From Flavobacterium turcicum (GTDB lineage: Bacteria > Bacteroidota > Bacteroidia > Flavobacteriales > Flavobacteriaceae), in contig NZ_JAAOBY010000003.1 in assembly GCF_011365745.1 (NCBI RefSeq), positions 124,001 to 188,000 of the forward strand: 64,000 nt of DNA, in the 5' to 3' direction. Position numbers and translations under genes: made by a program. A model generated the notes under the pieces. The model was not told the origin of the DNA, did not search any database, and saw nothing but the letters and a program-made list of their open reading frames with translations. Below are positions 49,619-59,349 of the stretch, piece after piece. The first letter of the stretch is position 1, and every line of letters begins with the position of its first letter.

Positions 49619-51553
49619 CTACTCTTCAATTTTAATATTACGTAATTGCTGAAGTTTTTCTTTCCAAACTTCAAGACCTTCTTTGTGAATAGCGATGTTT
49701 TTACGAACCTCTAATACAATAGAATTTTCTTTTTTGGCATTTTTAGTATTGGTAAAAAACTGAATATTGTTTTCCAATTGAAAAATTTCATTCTGAACTT
49801 CTTCTATTTTGCGCATGATAAAAATCTTCTCGCTATCCAGTTTACGGCTATCATTACTTTCTGATAATTGATCCATTCTGTCAGCAAAACGCATCATGTC
49901 AGTATCTTTTTTACTCAAACTTAATTTTTCAAAAAGCGCATCCAAAATTTTATTGAATTTACCTTCAATATGTCTTCTTGGGAACGGTACTTTACCAAAG
50001 TTTTTCCAAGTTTCAATATGCAATTTAATGGCATCTAAATCGGCTTTATGCTCTCCTGATAATTCAAAAGTGCGCAATCCTTCTAAATAATTTTTCTTAT
50101 TTTCAAAAGCAACAACTTCTTCGTTATTTTCGTCGTTTTGGTGTGCTTTCAATTGATCAAAATAGTGGTTGCAAGCCGCTCTAAAATCCTTCCAAATTTT
50201 CTCAGAATGTTTTCTAGGTACATGACCAATAGTTTTCCATTCCTCTTGAATTTGCTTCATGATAGGTGTAGTAGCAGCAAAGTCAGTGCTTTCTTGAAGC
50301 TCTTGTGCTTTGGCAACCAAAGCCAATTTTTTATTCAAATTGTCGTTTTGATCTTTTTTGATGTCTTTATAAAACGAGTTTTTAAAAGTATTGAAGTTGC
50401 GAACGGTTATTTTAAAACGGTTCCAAGTAGCTTCGTTTACTTCAGCAGGAACTTTTCCAGCCTCAAAAAAGGCGTTTCTCAAAGCTTCTACTTTTGCAAT
50501 TTGCGCCAGCCATTGTGTATGAGCCTCTACTTTTTCAGTAGCCAAAACTTCAATTTGCGCAATAATTTCCTCTTTGCGTTTCAAATTATCATTTTCAACT
50601 GCACGCTGGTTTTCAAACAAAAGTTCTCTTTTATCGTGCATTTGTTTAGTGAGTTCACTAAAACGATTCCAAATACTTTCTCTGTGCTCGCGTGAAACAG
50701 GACCAATATCTTCTTTCCAAATGCGGTGTAAATCTTGTAATTCTCTAAAAGCTTTGGCAACATCTTCTTCATGAACCAAGGCTTCTACACGCGCTACAAT
50801 TTTTTGTTTTTGCTCTAAATTGTGCTTAAAATCAAGGTCGCGCGCTTCTCTGTCAAGGTGCAAATAATCGTAAAAATTCTCTACGTGAAAATGGTAGTTG
50901 TTCCAAACATGGTTGTATTTGTCTTTAGGAATCGGACCCGCATTTTTCCAACGCTCACGCAATTCATTAAAGGGTTTCAAGATATCTTTAATGTTCGTCT
51001 GTGGGTCAATAAGCTCCTTTAGTGCTTCGACAATAGCCAAACGTTCCTCTAAATTCGCTTTTAAATTATTTTGTACACTTTTAAAGTGATTGTTTTTTAG
51101 TTCTCTGTATTTTGAAAAATAGCTGTCAAACTGTGCTTTCAGTGGCGAGTGGTATTCAAAATCCTCAGTTGGGTCTTGATTTTCAGCCAAAAAAGCAGCT
51201 CTTTTTTCTTCAATCAAGTGATTGTATTTAGCCAAAAATGCTTTTTTAATCTCCTCAATGTGTTCTTTGAAGCTCAAAGGTTGGTCTTTACTCACAAAAT
51301 CTTTGAGTGCGCTCACCAAATCTTCTAGTGGTAAAGCCTCATAATCTTGCATCGGTATTTGCAATTCCTCATTAGGCGTAGCCTCTTCACTTTTAGCGGC
51401 ATTAGTAGCTGCAATAGCTTCTACGGCTTGTGCGTGCGTATCAGTTTGCGGTTCAGTAGTAGCAATAGTTGGTTCAGTTGCTTCTTGCTGTGCGGTGTTT
51501 CCATCTGTGTCGTTTTCCGTACGCAACAGGTTATCGTTCTGTTCTTCTAACAT
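49619..51553 (-). CDS. DUF349 repeat protein
   Basis: 644 residues from the ATG at 51553; upstream codons have no family support. A disordered, Glu/Thr/Ala-rich N-terminus (about 1-75) leads to a highly charged helical body with five DUF349 repeats, each marked by a W-x5-G-x-[VI]P turn: WKNAGPIPKDKYNHVW, WKEDIGPVSREH, FFEAGKVPAEVNEATW, WKTIGHVPRKHSEKIW and WKNFGKVPFPRRHIE. The repeat is about 75 residues. DUF349 proteins of Bacteroidota are of unknown function; the length and coiled-coil look suggest a structural or RNA-binding role (inference). Single gene ending at a shared terminator. Confidence 0.9.
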   Translation of the reverse strand: MLEEQNDNLLRTENDTDGNTAQQEATEPTIATTEPQTDTHAQAVEAIAATNAAKSEEATPNEELQIPMQDYEALPLEDLVSALKDFVSKDQPLSFKEHIEEIKKAFLAKYNHLIEEKRAAFLAENQDPTEDFEYHSPLKAQFDSYFSKYRELKNNHFKSVQNNLKANLEERLAIVEALKELIDPQTNIKDILKPFNELRERWKNAGPIPKDKYNHVWNNYHFHVENFYDYLHLDREARDLDFKHNLEQKQKIVARVEALVHEEDVAKAFRELQDLHRIWKEDIGPVSREHRESIWNRFSELTKQMHDKRELLFENQRAVENDNLKRKEEIIAQIEVLATEKVEAHTQWLAQIAKVEALRNAFFEAGKVPAEVNEATWNRFKITVRNFNTFKNSFYKDIKKDQNDNLNKKLALVAKAQELQESTDFAATTPIMKQIQEEWKTIGHVPRKHSEKIWKDFRAACNHYFDQLKAHQNDENNEEVVAFENKKNYLEGLRTFELSGEHKADLDAIKLHIETWKNFGKVPFPRRHIEGKFNKILDALFEKLSLSKKDTDMMRFADRMDQLSESNDSRKLDSEKIFIMRKIEEVQNEIFQLENNIQFFTNTKNAKKENSIVLEVRKNIAIHKEGLEVWKEKLQQLRNIKIEE

Positions 51554-51875
51554 TGGTTCAATGTATAAGTTGTGGTTTATAATCAAGTCGAAAGGTAGTA
51601 AAGCCGTTCGAAAATACAAAATATACAACGTACTTTATTAATCACATTGCAAAAGAGAATTTTCATTATGAGCAATTTAGCTCTGCTGAATCTTCGATGT
51701 TCAGCTGTTCACTACATTTCCGATCAAAAAAACTACGGCCGAAAGGATCTTGCTTTTTAAAATTTGAAAGCTGCCACTTCCATTTGGGTTATGGGTTTTG
51801 TCATAATACTTTTCCAAAACAAAAAACTCCCAAAAACAAAATCGTTTTGGGAGTTTTAAAACTAAGAGATAGGTT
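51554..51875. other. Intergenic region between DUF349 and aroE genes
   Basis: 322 bases without a convincing ORF. Apart from the terminator at 51823-51857 I see no repeat, promoter with both elements, or RNA structure. Both flanking genes are on the minus strand, so the DUF349 promoter must lie in this stretch, but no clear TAnnTTTG was found. Confidence 0.5.
51823..51857 (-). terminator. Terminator after aroE
   Basis: Perfect 13-bp stem AAAACTCCCAAAA / TTTTGGGAGTTTT around a nine-base loop; on the minus strand it is followed by six T. It lies 19 bases after the aroE stop. Confidence 0.85.
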
Positions 51876-52625
51876 TTATCTATTCCAAATCTTCCAAGCT
51901 TTTTCAGCTTGAAAAATCAGCATGTCTAAACCGTTTTGGGTTTGTGCGCCTTGCGCCGCCGCCTTTTTAAGAAATTGTGTTTCGGCTGGATTGTAAATTA
52001 AATCGTAAGCAATGTGTTTTGTCGTGAAAAATTCATAAGGCAAATCAGGGCACGCATTTGTGTTTGGGCTAGTACCTACGGGAGTTGCATTGATGATAAT
52101 TTGGTAATTATCAAAAGTGGTTGCATTTATTAACTCATATCCAATACTGTTTTCCTTGCTTTCACGAGAAACAAAAGTGTACGGAATATCGAGTTCATCT
52201 AATGCAAATGCGACTCCTTTTGAAGCGCCGCCTGTACCTAAAATTAATGCCTTTTTATGATATGCTTGCAATAGTGGTTGTAGTGATTTTTTGAAACCAA
52301 AATAATCCGTGTTGTAGCCTTTTAAATTTCCTTTTTTTGTAATTTTTATAGTGTTCACAGCACCAATTTGAGCTGCTTTTTTAGATAGTTTTTGCAAGTA
52401 AGGAATGATCGTTTCTTTGTACGGAATGGTCACATTCAAGCCTTTTAAATCTTTGTTGTTGCTTATAACTTCTAGAAATTCGTCAATCGTAGCTATGTCA
52501 AAATTTTCGTAACTATGACCTTCAAAATTTTCGTTGGCAAATTTTTCTGTGAAATATCCTTTCGAAAAAGAATAGCTAATGTTGCGTCCTAATAACCCAA
52601 AACGTTTACGAAGCAGTTCACTCAT
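51876..52625 (-). CDS. aroE: Shikimate dehydrogenase
   Basis: 249 residues. Shikimate-binding residues are in RNISYSFSKGYF near the start and NVTIPYKE with catalytic K, then IGAVNTI and GYNTDYFGFK. The NADP site follows as LGTGGASKGVAFAL, and the C-terminal NGLDMLIFQAEKAW is typical. It reduces 3-dehydroshikimate to shikimate in the chorismate pathway. The length is slightly below the 270 of E. coli AroE, usual in Bacteroidota. It follows a TPR-protein gene by two bases, so the two are in one operon. Confidence 0.95.
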   Translation of the reverse strand: MSELLRKRFGLLGRNISYSFSKGYFTEKFANENFEGHSYENFDIATIDEFLEVISNNKDLKGLNVTIPYKETIIPYLQKLSKKAAQIGAVNTIKITKKGNLKGYNTDYFGFKKSLQPLLQAYHKKALILGTGGASKGVAFALDELDIPYTFVSRESKENSIGYELINATTFDNYQIIINATPVGTSPNTNACPDLPYEFFTTKHIAYDLIYNPAETQFLKKAAAQGAQTQNGLDMLIFQAEKAWKIWNR

Positions 52626-52627
52626 CT

Positions 52628-54022
52628 TTATTTTCTATTTTTGGCAATATAGTTTTGAACTGATTTTTTGGCCCAAACCACCGGGAATAATTCCTCAAGA
52701 AGGGTATGATTTTCAAAATTCAATCGCAATCCATTACTCAAATGAAACTTAGCTTTAGTTGCATCAGAAATCATGTAATATATTCCGGCCAAGCGGTATT
52801 CTATTTCGTTTTCTTCAGGGAAATACTCAGAGGCTTGCAATAAAGTTTGCACGGCACTCTCAAATTCGCCTAAAAACTGTAAAATATCTACCCAAAAAAG
52901 CCAGGTTTCTAAACCGGTTTCTCCAAATTCAACTGCTTTGCGATAGCCAAATTCTGCTTCTTCAAAAAAGTTCATTTGCTTGTTAATACTCGCATAACGT
53001 TTCCAATACAAGCGGTTTTGATTATCAATTGCCAACGCTTTATTGACAAAGAACAATGCTTTTTGATAATTTTTTAATCGAACATAAAAATCAGTAATGG
53101 CAATCCAACCTTTATCTAACAAAGGGTCTTCGTGTACGGTTTGGTTGTAAAATTTGATTGCCAAGGCACTATTGCCTAACTTTTCGTGGCATTTTCCTAA
53201 TCGTAACAAAGCATAGGAAGTAGCATCATCCAATTCGATGGTGCGCGTATAGCTTTCAATAGCTTCTTCATATTTTTTGAGTCGTTCGTAGGCTTTGGCT
53301 TTTTCCATAAAAGCACCTAAAAATTCGTCATCAATTAACGTAGCATATTCAAAGGCGCGAATGGCATCTTGGTATTCTTTTTCACTATAGTGCAAGCGAC
53401 CTAATTGGTGCCAAGCAATTTCGCTATATGGTTTTTTGTCGATATAGGTTTTTAAAAACTGTATGGCATCTTGATTTTGGTCTAAAAACTCAAAGCAGTA
53501 TACAACGTTGTACAACGCCGATTGATCTTCAAGATCTTCCTCTAGACAATTGATGAAGTTGGTTTTTGCCAATTCAAAATTATCCATAAAAAGGTATTCC
53601 ATGCCAATCAAGTTGTATACATCAGCCAAATCGTCTGTGTATTGTAAAGCAATTTTAAGCAATTCAACTGCTTTTTCGTGTTGGTCTCTTTTGGAACAAA
53701 TATTGGCTTTTTGTATGTAAATTTCCTCGTTATTAGGTTCAATAGCATACAGTTCATTCAGCAATTTTTCAGCCAATTCTAGTTTGTCATCGTAGACCAA
53801 CATTTCTACTTGAACCAACTTTAATCCAGTTGATCTCGGGTGTTGTTCCAGGGCTAGTTTGAGTGCTTTTTTTGCCAAAGAAGCCTTGCCCATATCAAGA
53901 TAATGCAGGATTATTTCTTCAAATTCTTCCGAGTCAAAAAAGAAAACCTTGTTCGTTTTCAACATCGATTCAAATTTGGAAAGAGATAAGTTATAGTCTT
54001 CTTCTTCGTTGCTTAATTGCAT
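52628..54022 (-). CDS. Tetratricopeptide repeat protein
   Basis: 464 residues, soluble, no signal peptide. At least eight TPR units follow one another, for example YIQKANICSKRDQHEKAVEL, DVYNLIGMEYLFMDNFELAK, IAWHQLGRLHYSEKEYQDAI and SYALLRLGKCHEKLGNSALA. TPR arrays bind partner proteins; the partner is unknown. The gene is placed two bases before aroE, an arrangement that is conserved in flavobacteria as far as I recall, but no role in aromatic synthesis is known. The first 40 residues are acidic and helical and precede the repeats. Confidence 0.88.
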   Translation of the reverse strand: MQLSNEEEDYNLSLSKFESMLKTNKVFFFDSEEFEEIILHYLDMGKASLAKKALKLALEQHPRSTGLKLVQVEMLVYDDKLELAEKLLNELYAIEPNNEEIYIQKANICSKRDQHEKAVELLKIALQYTDDLADVYNLIGMEYLFMDNFELAKTNFINCLEEDLEDQSALYNVVYCFEFLDQNQDAIQFLKTYIDKKPYSEIAWHQLGRLHYSEKEYQDAIRAFEYATLIDDEFLGAFMEKAKAYERLKKYEEAIESYTRTIELDDATSYALLRLGKCHEKLGNSALAIKFYNQTVHEDPLLDKGWIAITDFYVRLKNYQKALFFVNKALAIDNQNRLYWKRYASINKQMNFFEEAEFGYRKAVEFGETGLETWLFWVDILQFLGEFESAVQTLLQASEYFPEENEIEYRLAGIYYMISDATKAKFHLSNGLRLNFENHTLLEELFPVVWAKKSVQNYIAKNRK

Positions 54023-54239
54023 ACTTTGTGTTTTTAATTGACTTACCTAAAATTAGGCATTCGGTTTTGTACTGAGGTTGCTCTCTCAAATTGTTGTGAA
54101 CAATTTAATTAACACGCCTTCGTTGTTTTGTATCGTCAGAGAAAGCTATTTGTATTATCACGCTTTTACCTCTTCGGTTACATGGTTTAGCTATTTTCGA
54201 TTCAACATCAAACTTGAACTTGTTAAAGCTTTTACGTTT

Positions 54240-55433
54240 TTATTTGTTATTTCGGGCATGGATTTCATCCATAACTTCTAAAATGATGGCGCAACCTTCG
54301 CGTATTTCATCTTCAGAAATAGTTAATGGAGGCGTAATTCTAATAGCACATCCTTCAAAAAGCAACCAAAACAAGATCAATCCTCTGTCTTGACAGGTTA
54401 AAATTACTTCGTTTGTTATTTCAGGAACTGCGGTCATTGCGGCTAGCATCAATCCTTTTCCTCTAACTTCCTGTATCAAAGGGTGTACCAAAAGCGAGCG
54501 AAACAGTTTTTCCTTCTCAAGCGCTTCGGCCATTAAATTGGTCTCTGTAATTTCTTTCAAAGTAGCCAAACAAGCTGCCGCAATGACAGGATGTCCTCCA
54601 AAAGTGGTTATATGTCCTAATTTGGGGTTGTGACTCAAAAGTTTCATCATATCGGCAGAAGCAGTAAAAGCACCCACTGGCATGCCGCCGCCCATTCCTT
54701 TACCCATGACTACAATATCAGGAATTGCATTGTAATGTTCAAAACCAAACAGTTTTCCTGTACGCCCAAATCCGGGTTGGATTTCATCTAAAATTAATAA
54801 TGCGCCAACCTCGTTGCAACGAGCGCGTACTTTTTGTAAAAAATCGTTCTCTGGTTGTATAAAACCGGCTCCACCTTGGATAGTTTCTAGTAAAATTCCA
54901 GCTGTTTTGGTGGTGATTTTTTCTAAATCGGCTTCGTTATTAAAAGTAATAAAATCTACATCAGGAATCAACGGTCTGAATACTTGTTTTCGTTCTTCAA
55001 ATCCCATCACACTCAAAGATCCCATTGTATTACCGTGATAGGCGTTATGGCAGGAAATAAGCTGACTGCGCCCCGTTACTCTGCGTGCCAATTTGAGTGC
55101 ACCTTCGATTGCTTCTGTACCTGAATTTACTAAATAGGTAGTATCTAATGGATCGGGTAGAAGGGATGCCATAAGTTTGCAATATTCTACAGCTGGACTT
55201 TGAGCGTATTCGCCATAAACCATCACGTGTGAATATTTGTCTAGCTGATCCTTTATTGCTTGGTTCACTCTTGGGTGTTGATGACCAAGTGAACAAGCTG
55301 AAACGCCTGCTACAAAGTCAAGGTATTTTTGTTGATTGGTATTGTAAATATAGCTTCCTACGGCATGCGATATTTCCATTCCTAGCGGATACGGAGAAGT
55401 TTGAGCTTGGTATGTTAAAAAATCTGTCTTCAC
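54240..55433 (-). CDS. Class III aminotransferase (acetylornithine/4-aminobutyrate type)
   Basis: 397 residues. PLP-binding motifs of fold type I class III: SGTEAIEGALKLAR with phosphate ligand near 104-106, SCHNAYHGNT with the ring-stacking aromatic, ILDEIQPGFGRTG with D216, and the Schiff-base lysine K245 in VVMGKGMGGGMP. It transfers an amino group between an omega-amino acid and a keto acid; the specific substrate is not fixed, candidates being acetylornithine, 4-aminobutyrate or ornithine. No arg genes are close. The OstA-like gene lies 111 bases upstream on the same strand, a pairing that recurs in flavobacteria. Confidence 0.87.
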   Translation of the reverse strand: MKTDFLTYQAQTSPYPLGMEISHAVGSYIYNTNQQKYLDFVAGVSACSLGHQHPRVNQAIKDQLDKYSHVMVYGEYAQSPAVEYCKLMASLLPDPLDTTYLVNSGTEAIEGALKLARRVTGRSQLISCHNAYHGNTMGSLSVMGFEERKQVFRPLIPDVDFITFNNEADLEKITTKTAGILLETIQGGAGFIQPENDFLQKVRARCNEVGALLILDEIQPGFGRTGKLFGFEHYNAIPDIVVMGKGMGGGMPVGAFTASADMMKLLSHNPKLGHITTFGGHPVIAAACLATLKEITETNLMAEALEKEKLFRSLLVHPLIQEVRGKGLMLAAMTAVPEITNEVILTCQDRGLILFWLLFEGCAIRITPPLTISEDEIREGCAIILEVMDEIHARNNK

Positions 55434-55487
55434 AAATTATTGTTTATTCGTTTATTTTATGCTTTTTTTCTAGCTAAATGTTCAATT

Positions 55488-55545
55488 CGACTGCACACTG
55501 CCAAATGATACTATATTACTGTAAACTGCGACTGCAAACTGCGAC
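55488..55545. repeat. Degenerate ACTGC short repeats
   Basis: Six or so units of ACTGC/ACTGT spaced 6-7 bases, the clearest being ACTGCGACTGCAAACTGCGA. They fill the end of the spacer between the aminotransferase and OstA-like genes. Confidence 0.45.
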
Positions 55546-57176
55546 TATTTCTTAGCCTTCTTTTTGTCATAATTCAGCGTTTCTTTCCTAGTTTTCAATG
55601 GAACATTTTTCTTGGCTACTGCAGTTTTTAAAGCCTTTTCAATTTTATCATTGTCGATATTTTCTTCTGGCGGAAAAATATCATCTTTTGATTTGATTCG
55701 CTCGTCGCCACGCCAAACTAAACCACGCAGAATTCGAGCGTTTTCAGGTAATTCTTTTTCAGGAAAAATATCGCCATCAACTTGTTGGAAAAAAGTTATG
55801 GTTTCCACCTCATTATTTTCTAAAATCAAATTGATTTTACTGCTTTTGTTTTTATTAATACCAATTAATTCTTGGTCGTCATTGCGCATGTAATAAATAA
55901 CTTCAGTGTTTTTTACCACATCTACATCGTGCAGTTTTCCTTCTTTAAATTTCCCATACAAGTTTTGACCTTTGACTTGATTGTAACCGGTCCCAATTGT
56001 GTCTTTGGAGACAATAAACGTATTTTCGAGAACTTTTAGCGAATCCAACTTTTCTGTTGTATTGTTACCAATCAAGTGCATGACATCGCCTGTGATTTGG
56101 TTTTCAGCGTTCCACAAAATCGGATTTCCAATTAGTTTTGTTAAAGCTGTTTTCGAGCTAGAATGAATAGAATCACATTTACCGCTCATATCTTTTTTGA
56201 AAAACCGAACATTATTAAATGCTCTAATGATTCGATTTCCCTCTTTCCCGGTCACCATTAATTTTTTTCCGTGAATGTAAACCGAGTCATTTTCTACAAA
56301 ATTCACTGCAACTGCTCTCTTGGTTACAAACATGGAGTCTAGTTTTTTGTAAACTTCGGCGTAATGTCCTTTTACTATTCCGCGGTTAATAGAGTCGGTT
56401 ATTTTTACATTCCTACTAGCCGATGCAAATTCTCGATTTCTATCGTAGTACAAACTATCTCCTTTTATTAACCGATCGTCATACCGGATATAGGATTTAT
56501 TTAAAAAATGGGCGAGATTTTTTTTAGTATCGTAAAAACCTTTTTCAGTATAAATATAATTGGCTTTACTAGTAATTGTTGATGGTCCCAACAAATAGGA
56601 GTGACCAGAGTTACTAAAATAATCTAAGTGATTCGACTTGATTACATAGGTAGGATTGGTGATGCTAACAGCCGTTAAAAATTGAAATTTTTTCTCCTTT
56701 ACATAATACCGTCCAGAATTACTCTTCAGCGTATTGTCTTTGTTGATGATGGTGCCGGGCGTGTCGTAATACACCTCTTGAATGTTTCGGTCAAAATTAA
56801 GAACTTCAGTCATTAAAGTGGCGTCAGGCGAACTCATGACAGCCTCTCCTGAAGCGTAAGCTTTTTTAACCAAGCCATTGTATTCAGCGTATTTACTGTT
56901 CAAGAATAAAGTGTCACCTTGAACCATTTGTACATTTCCAAAGGCTTTGATGTATTTTTCTTTCTCGAAATAGTAGGCTTTGTTGCAGGTAAGCACAATG
57001 CCGTCGTGATTCACACGAACATTTCCAATCAACAAAACAGCATCAGGGACTTCAACTTGATTCACATCTGAAAAATCAGCATTTTCGATGATTATTTTTT
57101 TGGGAGCTTGTGCCAAAAGGGTGCTGCTTACCAAAAAAAGGAAAGCAAAGCGAGCAAAAAGCAACAGTTTTTTCAA
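55545..57176 (-). CDS. OstA/LptA-like organic-solvent-tolerance protein
   Basis: 543 residues with a signal peptide ending TLLAQ (about residue 23). The N-terminal 200 residues form the OstA-like beta-jellyroll domain: VLLIGNVRVNHDGIVLTCNK, YIKAFGNVQMVQGDTLFLNS, and repeated strand pairs of the same type through to about 430. The C-terminal end is basic and low in complexity (KALKTAVAKKNVPLKTRKE). LptA-type domains carry lipopolysaccharide across the periplasm, and this gene probably fills that role or a related one in outer-membrane assembly; this is inference from fold. A TAAATTTG (minus strand, 57193-57200) lies 16 bases before the start. Confidence 0.85.
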   Translation of the reverse strand: MKKLLLFARFAFLFLVSSTLLAQAPKKIIIENADFSDVNQVEVPDAVLLIGNVRVNHDGIVLTCNKAYYFEKEKYIKAFGNVQMVQGDTLFLNSKYAEYNGLVKKAYASGEAVMSSPDATLMTEVLNFDRNIQEVYYDTPGTIINKDNTLKSNSGRYYVKEKKFQFLTAVSITNPTYVIKSNHLDYFSNSGHSYLLGPSTITSKANYIYTEKGFYDTKKNLAHFLNKSYIRYDDRLIKGDSLYYDRNREFASASRNVKITDSINRGIVKGHYAEVYKKLDSMFVTKRAVAVNFVENDSVYIHGKKLMVTGKEGNRIIRAFNNVRFFKKDMSGKCDSIHSSSKTALTKLIGNPILWNAENQITGDVMHLIGNNTTEKLDSLKVLENTFIVSKDTIGTGYNQVKGQNLYGKFKEGKLHDVDVVKNTEVIYYMRNDDQELIGINKNKSSKINLILENNEVETITFFQQVDGDIFPEKELPENARILRGLVWRGDERIKSKDDIFPPEENIDNDKIEKALKTAVAKKNVPLKTRKETLNYDKKKAKK

Positions 57177-57192
57177 GGGATTAAATTTTTCA

Positions 57193-57200
57193 CAAATTTA
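57193..57200 (-). promoter_or_regulatory. Putative minus-7 element of the OstA-like gene
   Basis: TAAATTTG on the minus strand, 16 bases before the ATG at 57176; no TTTG at the expected distance. Confidence 0.35.
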
Positions 57201-57292
57201 TGAAAAAGCAAGCAATACTAATCGATATTAAGATTTATTTATAAGCGGTCTTAGGAGGATGGTAATGCTGTTTTAGTCAAAGTTATCAACAG

Positions 57293-57323
57293 TTTGGTAA
57301 ACTCTTTCGTTGTAGTAAATTTG
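57293..57323 (+). promoter_or_regulatory. Promoter of the GH13 lipoprotein gene
   Basis: TTTG (57293-57296), a 19-base spacer and TAAATTTG (57316-57323) match the consensus. The ATG at 57450 leaves a leader of about 120 bases, long for this window, in which I see no obvious hairpin. Confidence 0.55.
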
Positions 57324-57449
57324 AAAACAAATTATGGCGGATAAAATTTTTAGCTAGAATCGGAGTTGCAGCAAAAATATATTAAATTTCAACTTTAATT
57401 TCTTTTTAAGGTGCAAAACATCTTAAAGTAGTTTAGATAATTTTATATT

Positions 57450-59315
57450 ATGAAAAAAATAACTATCGTTGCAGGATTGAGTGCAGTGCTTTGCGCAACA
57501 GCTTGTAAAACAAAAGGAATCACGATGGATAAAAAGTACAATGACAGCAATACTCCAAAAAAAGAAGTAGTTTATCAAGTGTTTACACGTTTGTTCGGCA
57601 ATACCAATACGACCAATAAACCGTGGGGAACCATTGAAGAAAATGGAGTTGGGAAATTTAATGACTTTACTGACAAAGCTCTTTTTGAAATAAAAGATTT
57701 GGGTGCTACCTATATTTGGTACACAGGTGTTCCGCATCATGCTGTGATTAGAGACTATACCAATGTAGGCATTTCAAATGATGACCCAGAGGTGGTAAAA
57801 GGTCGTGCGGGTTCTCCTTATGCGGTGAAAGATTATTACAATGTTAATCCAGATTTAGCAGTGAATCCTGTCAACCGTCTGCAAGAATTTGAAGAATTAA
57901 TTGCAAGAACACACAAAGCAGGCCTGAAAGTTTTGATAGATATTGTTCCCAATCACATTGCGCGAAAGTATGAAGGCAAAAACAACCCCAAAGGTGTAAC
58001 TGATTTTGGAGCCAATGATGATGTTTCTGTAGAATACAAACGTGACAATAACTTTTATTACATTCCGAACACTGCCTTCGAAATTCCAGATACGGATAAG
58101 CCATTAAACGGCGAATTTAATCCTGCAATTGATGGGAAATTTTCGGAGTTTCCTGCAAAATGGACTGGTAACGGATCCCGAATGGCAAAACCTGATCGCA
58201 ACGATTGGTACGAAACGGTTAAAGTAAATTATGGAATTCGCCCAGACGGGACGAAAGATTTTCCGGAACTTCCAGCGGGATTTGATACAAAATCATATAA
58301 AGAGCATTTTGATTTTTGGAAAGACAAAGACGTTCCAGATTCTTGGAAAAAATTCAGAGATATTGCACTTTATTGGACTGATAAAGGCGTAGATGGTTTT
58401 AGATCTGACATGGCCGAAATGGTTCCGTATGAATTTTGGAGTTACATGAACTCGGCTATTAAAGTGCGAAATTCAGATGCTTTTTTATTGGCCGAAGTAT
58501 ACAACCCAGCTGAATACCGCAATTACATTCGTTTAGGTAAAATGGATTACCTATATGATAAAGTGGAGACGTATGACAAGTTAAAAGACATTATTCAAGG
58601 TAGAGCTCTGCCAGATGATTTATCTAGCATTCAAAATCGTATGGCTGATATTGAACATCATATGCTTCATTTTTTGGATAATCATGATGAACAGCGATTG
58701 GCTAGTCCTGAATTTGCCGGAACGCCACAAAAAGGTAAGCCGTTAATGGTTGTTTCTACAACAATTAGCTCGTCACCAACTATGGTGTACTTTGGTCAAG
58801 AGGTAGGCGAGGCAGGTAATGAAAATGCTGGTTTTGGTACCCATTCTAGAACTTCAATTTTTGATTATATCGGAGTACCCAATCACCAAAGATGGATGAA
58901 TGGTGGTAAATTTGACGGAGGTCAATCAACACAAGAGGAGAAAGATTTACGTGATTTTTATAAAAGGCTGTTGAATTTCTCTACAAATAGTTCGGCGTTA
59001 ATGGGGCAATTTCAAGAGATTCAATCGGTAAATAGAGAGCTTACCGCTGGCTATGATCCAGGAATATACTCGTTTGTACGTTGGTCTGATCAACAAAAAT
59101 TGCTAGTTGTAACTAATTTTTCTTGGTTAACTACAAGTTCTTTTGACTTAATAGTTCCTTCGGATGTAATCTCAAAATGGAATTTAAGAGACGGTTCGTA
59201 TTCTATTAAAGACCAATTGTACCAAAAACAAACTGCAATACTAGAAGTACAAAACGGTGAGGGAAAAATAAAGATTTCTATAGCTCCGTCGGAATCGTTT
59301 ATTTTTCAATTGTAA
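57450..59315 (+). CDS. GH13 alpha-amylase lipoprotein
   Basis: 621 residues. The signal has lipobox LCATAC, placing lipidated C19 at the outer membrane. GH13 catalytic residues are in place: nucleophile D320 in GFRSDMAEM, acid/base E349 in LAEVY and transition-state D413 in DNHDEQ, with the upstream DIVPNH motif (region I) near 170. It cuts alpha-1,4 links in starch or maltodextrin. The unusual length between region I and region II (about 140 residues) is a large B-domain-type insert. No SusC/SusD pair is beside it. The second GH13 gene follows 34 bases later, so the two make a small alpha-glucan operon led by a consensus promoter at 57293. Confidence 0.9.
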   Translation: MKKITIVAGLSAVLCATACKTKGITMDKKYNDSNTPKKEVVYQVFTRLFGNTNTTNKPWGTIEENGVGKFNDFTDKALFEIKDLGATYIWYTGVPHHAVIRDYTNVGISNDDPEVVKGRAGSPYAVKDYYNVNPDLAVNPVNRLQEFEELIARTHKAGLKVLIDIVPNHIARKYEGKNNPKGVTDFGANDDVSVEYKRDNNFYYIPNTAFEIPDTDKPLNGEFNPAIDGKFSEFPAKWTGNGSRMAKPDRNDWYETVKVNYGIRPDGTKDFPELPAGFDTKSYKEHFDFWKDKDVPDSWKKFRDIALYWTDKGVDGFRSDMAEMVPYEFWSYMNSAIKVRNSDAFLLAEVYNPAEYRNYIRLGKMDYLYDKVETYDKLKDIIQGRALPDDLSSIQNRMADIEHHMLHFLDNHDEQRLASPEFAGTPQKGKPLMVVSTTISSSPTMVYFGQEVGEAGNENAGFGTHSRTSIFDYIGVPNHQRWMNGGKFDGGQSTQEEKDLRDFYKRLLNFSTNSSALMGQFQEIQSVNRELTAGYDPGIYSFVRWSDQQKLLVVTNFSWLTTSSFDLIVPSDVISKWNLRDGSYSIKDQLYQKQTAILEVQNGEGKIKISIAPSESFIFQL

Positions 59316-59349
59316 ACTCATACTAATTTTTAATTCCAATTTAACCACA

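Noticed and set aside
54023..54239. A 67-codon plus-strand ORF in the spacer before the aminotransferase
   Set aside because: It overlaps the 3' end of the aminotransferase gene, has no recognisable features and no promoter.
57289..57297. ACAGTTTGG as a third LytTR site before the amylase gene
   Set aside because: It fits the half-site, but there is no partner 21 bp upstream and the bases form the minus-33 element of that promoter. Single matches are frequent by chance.
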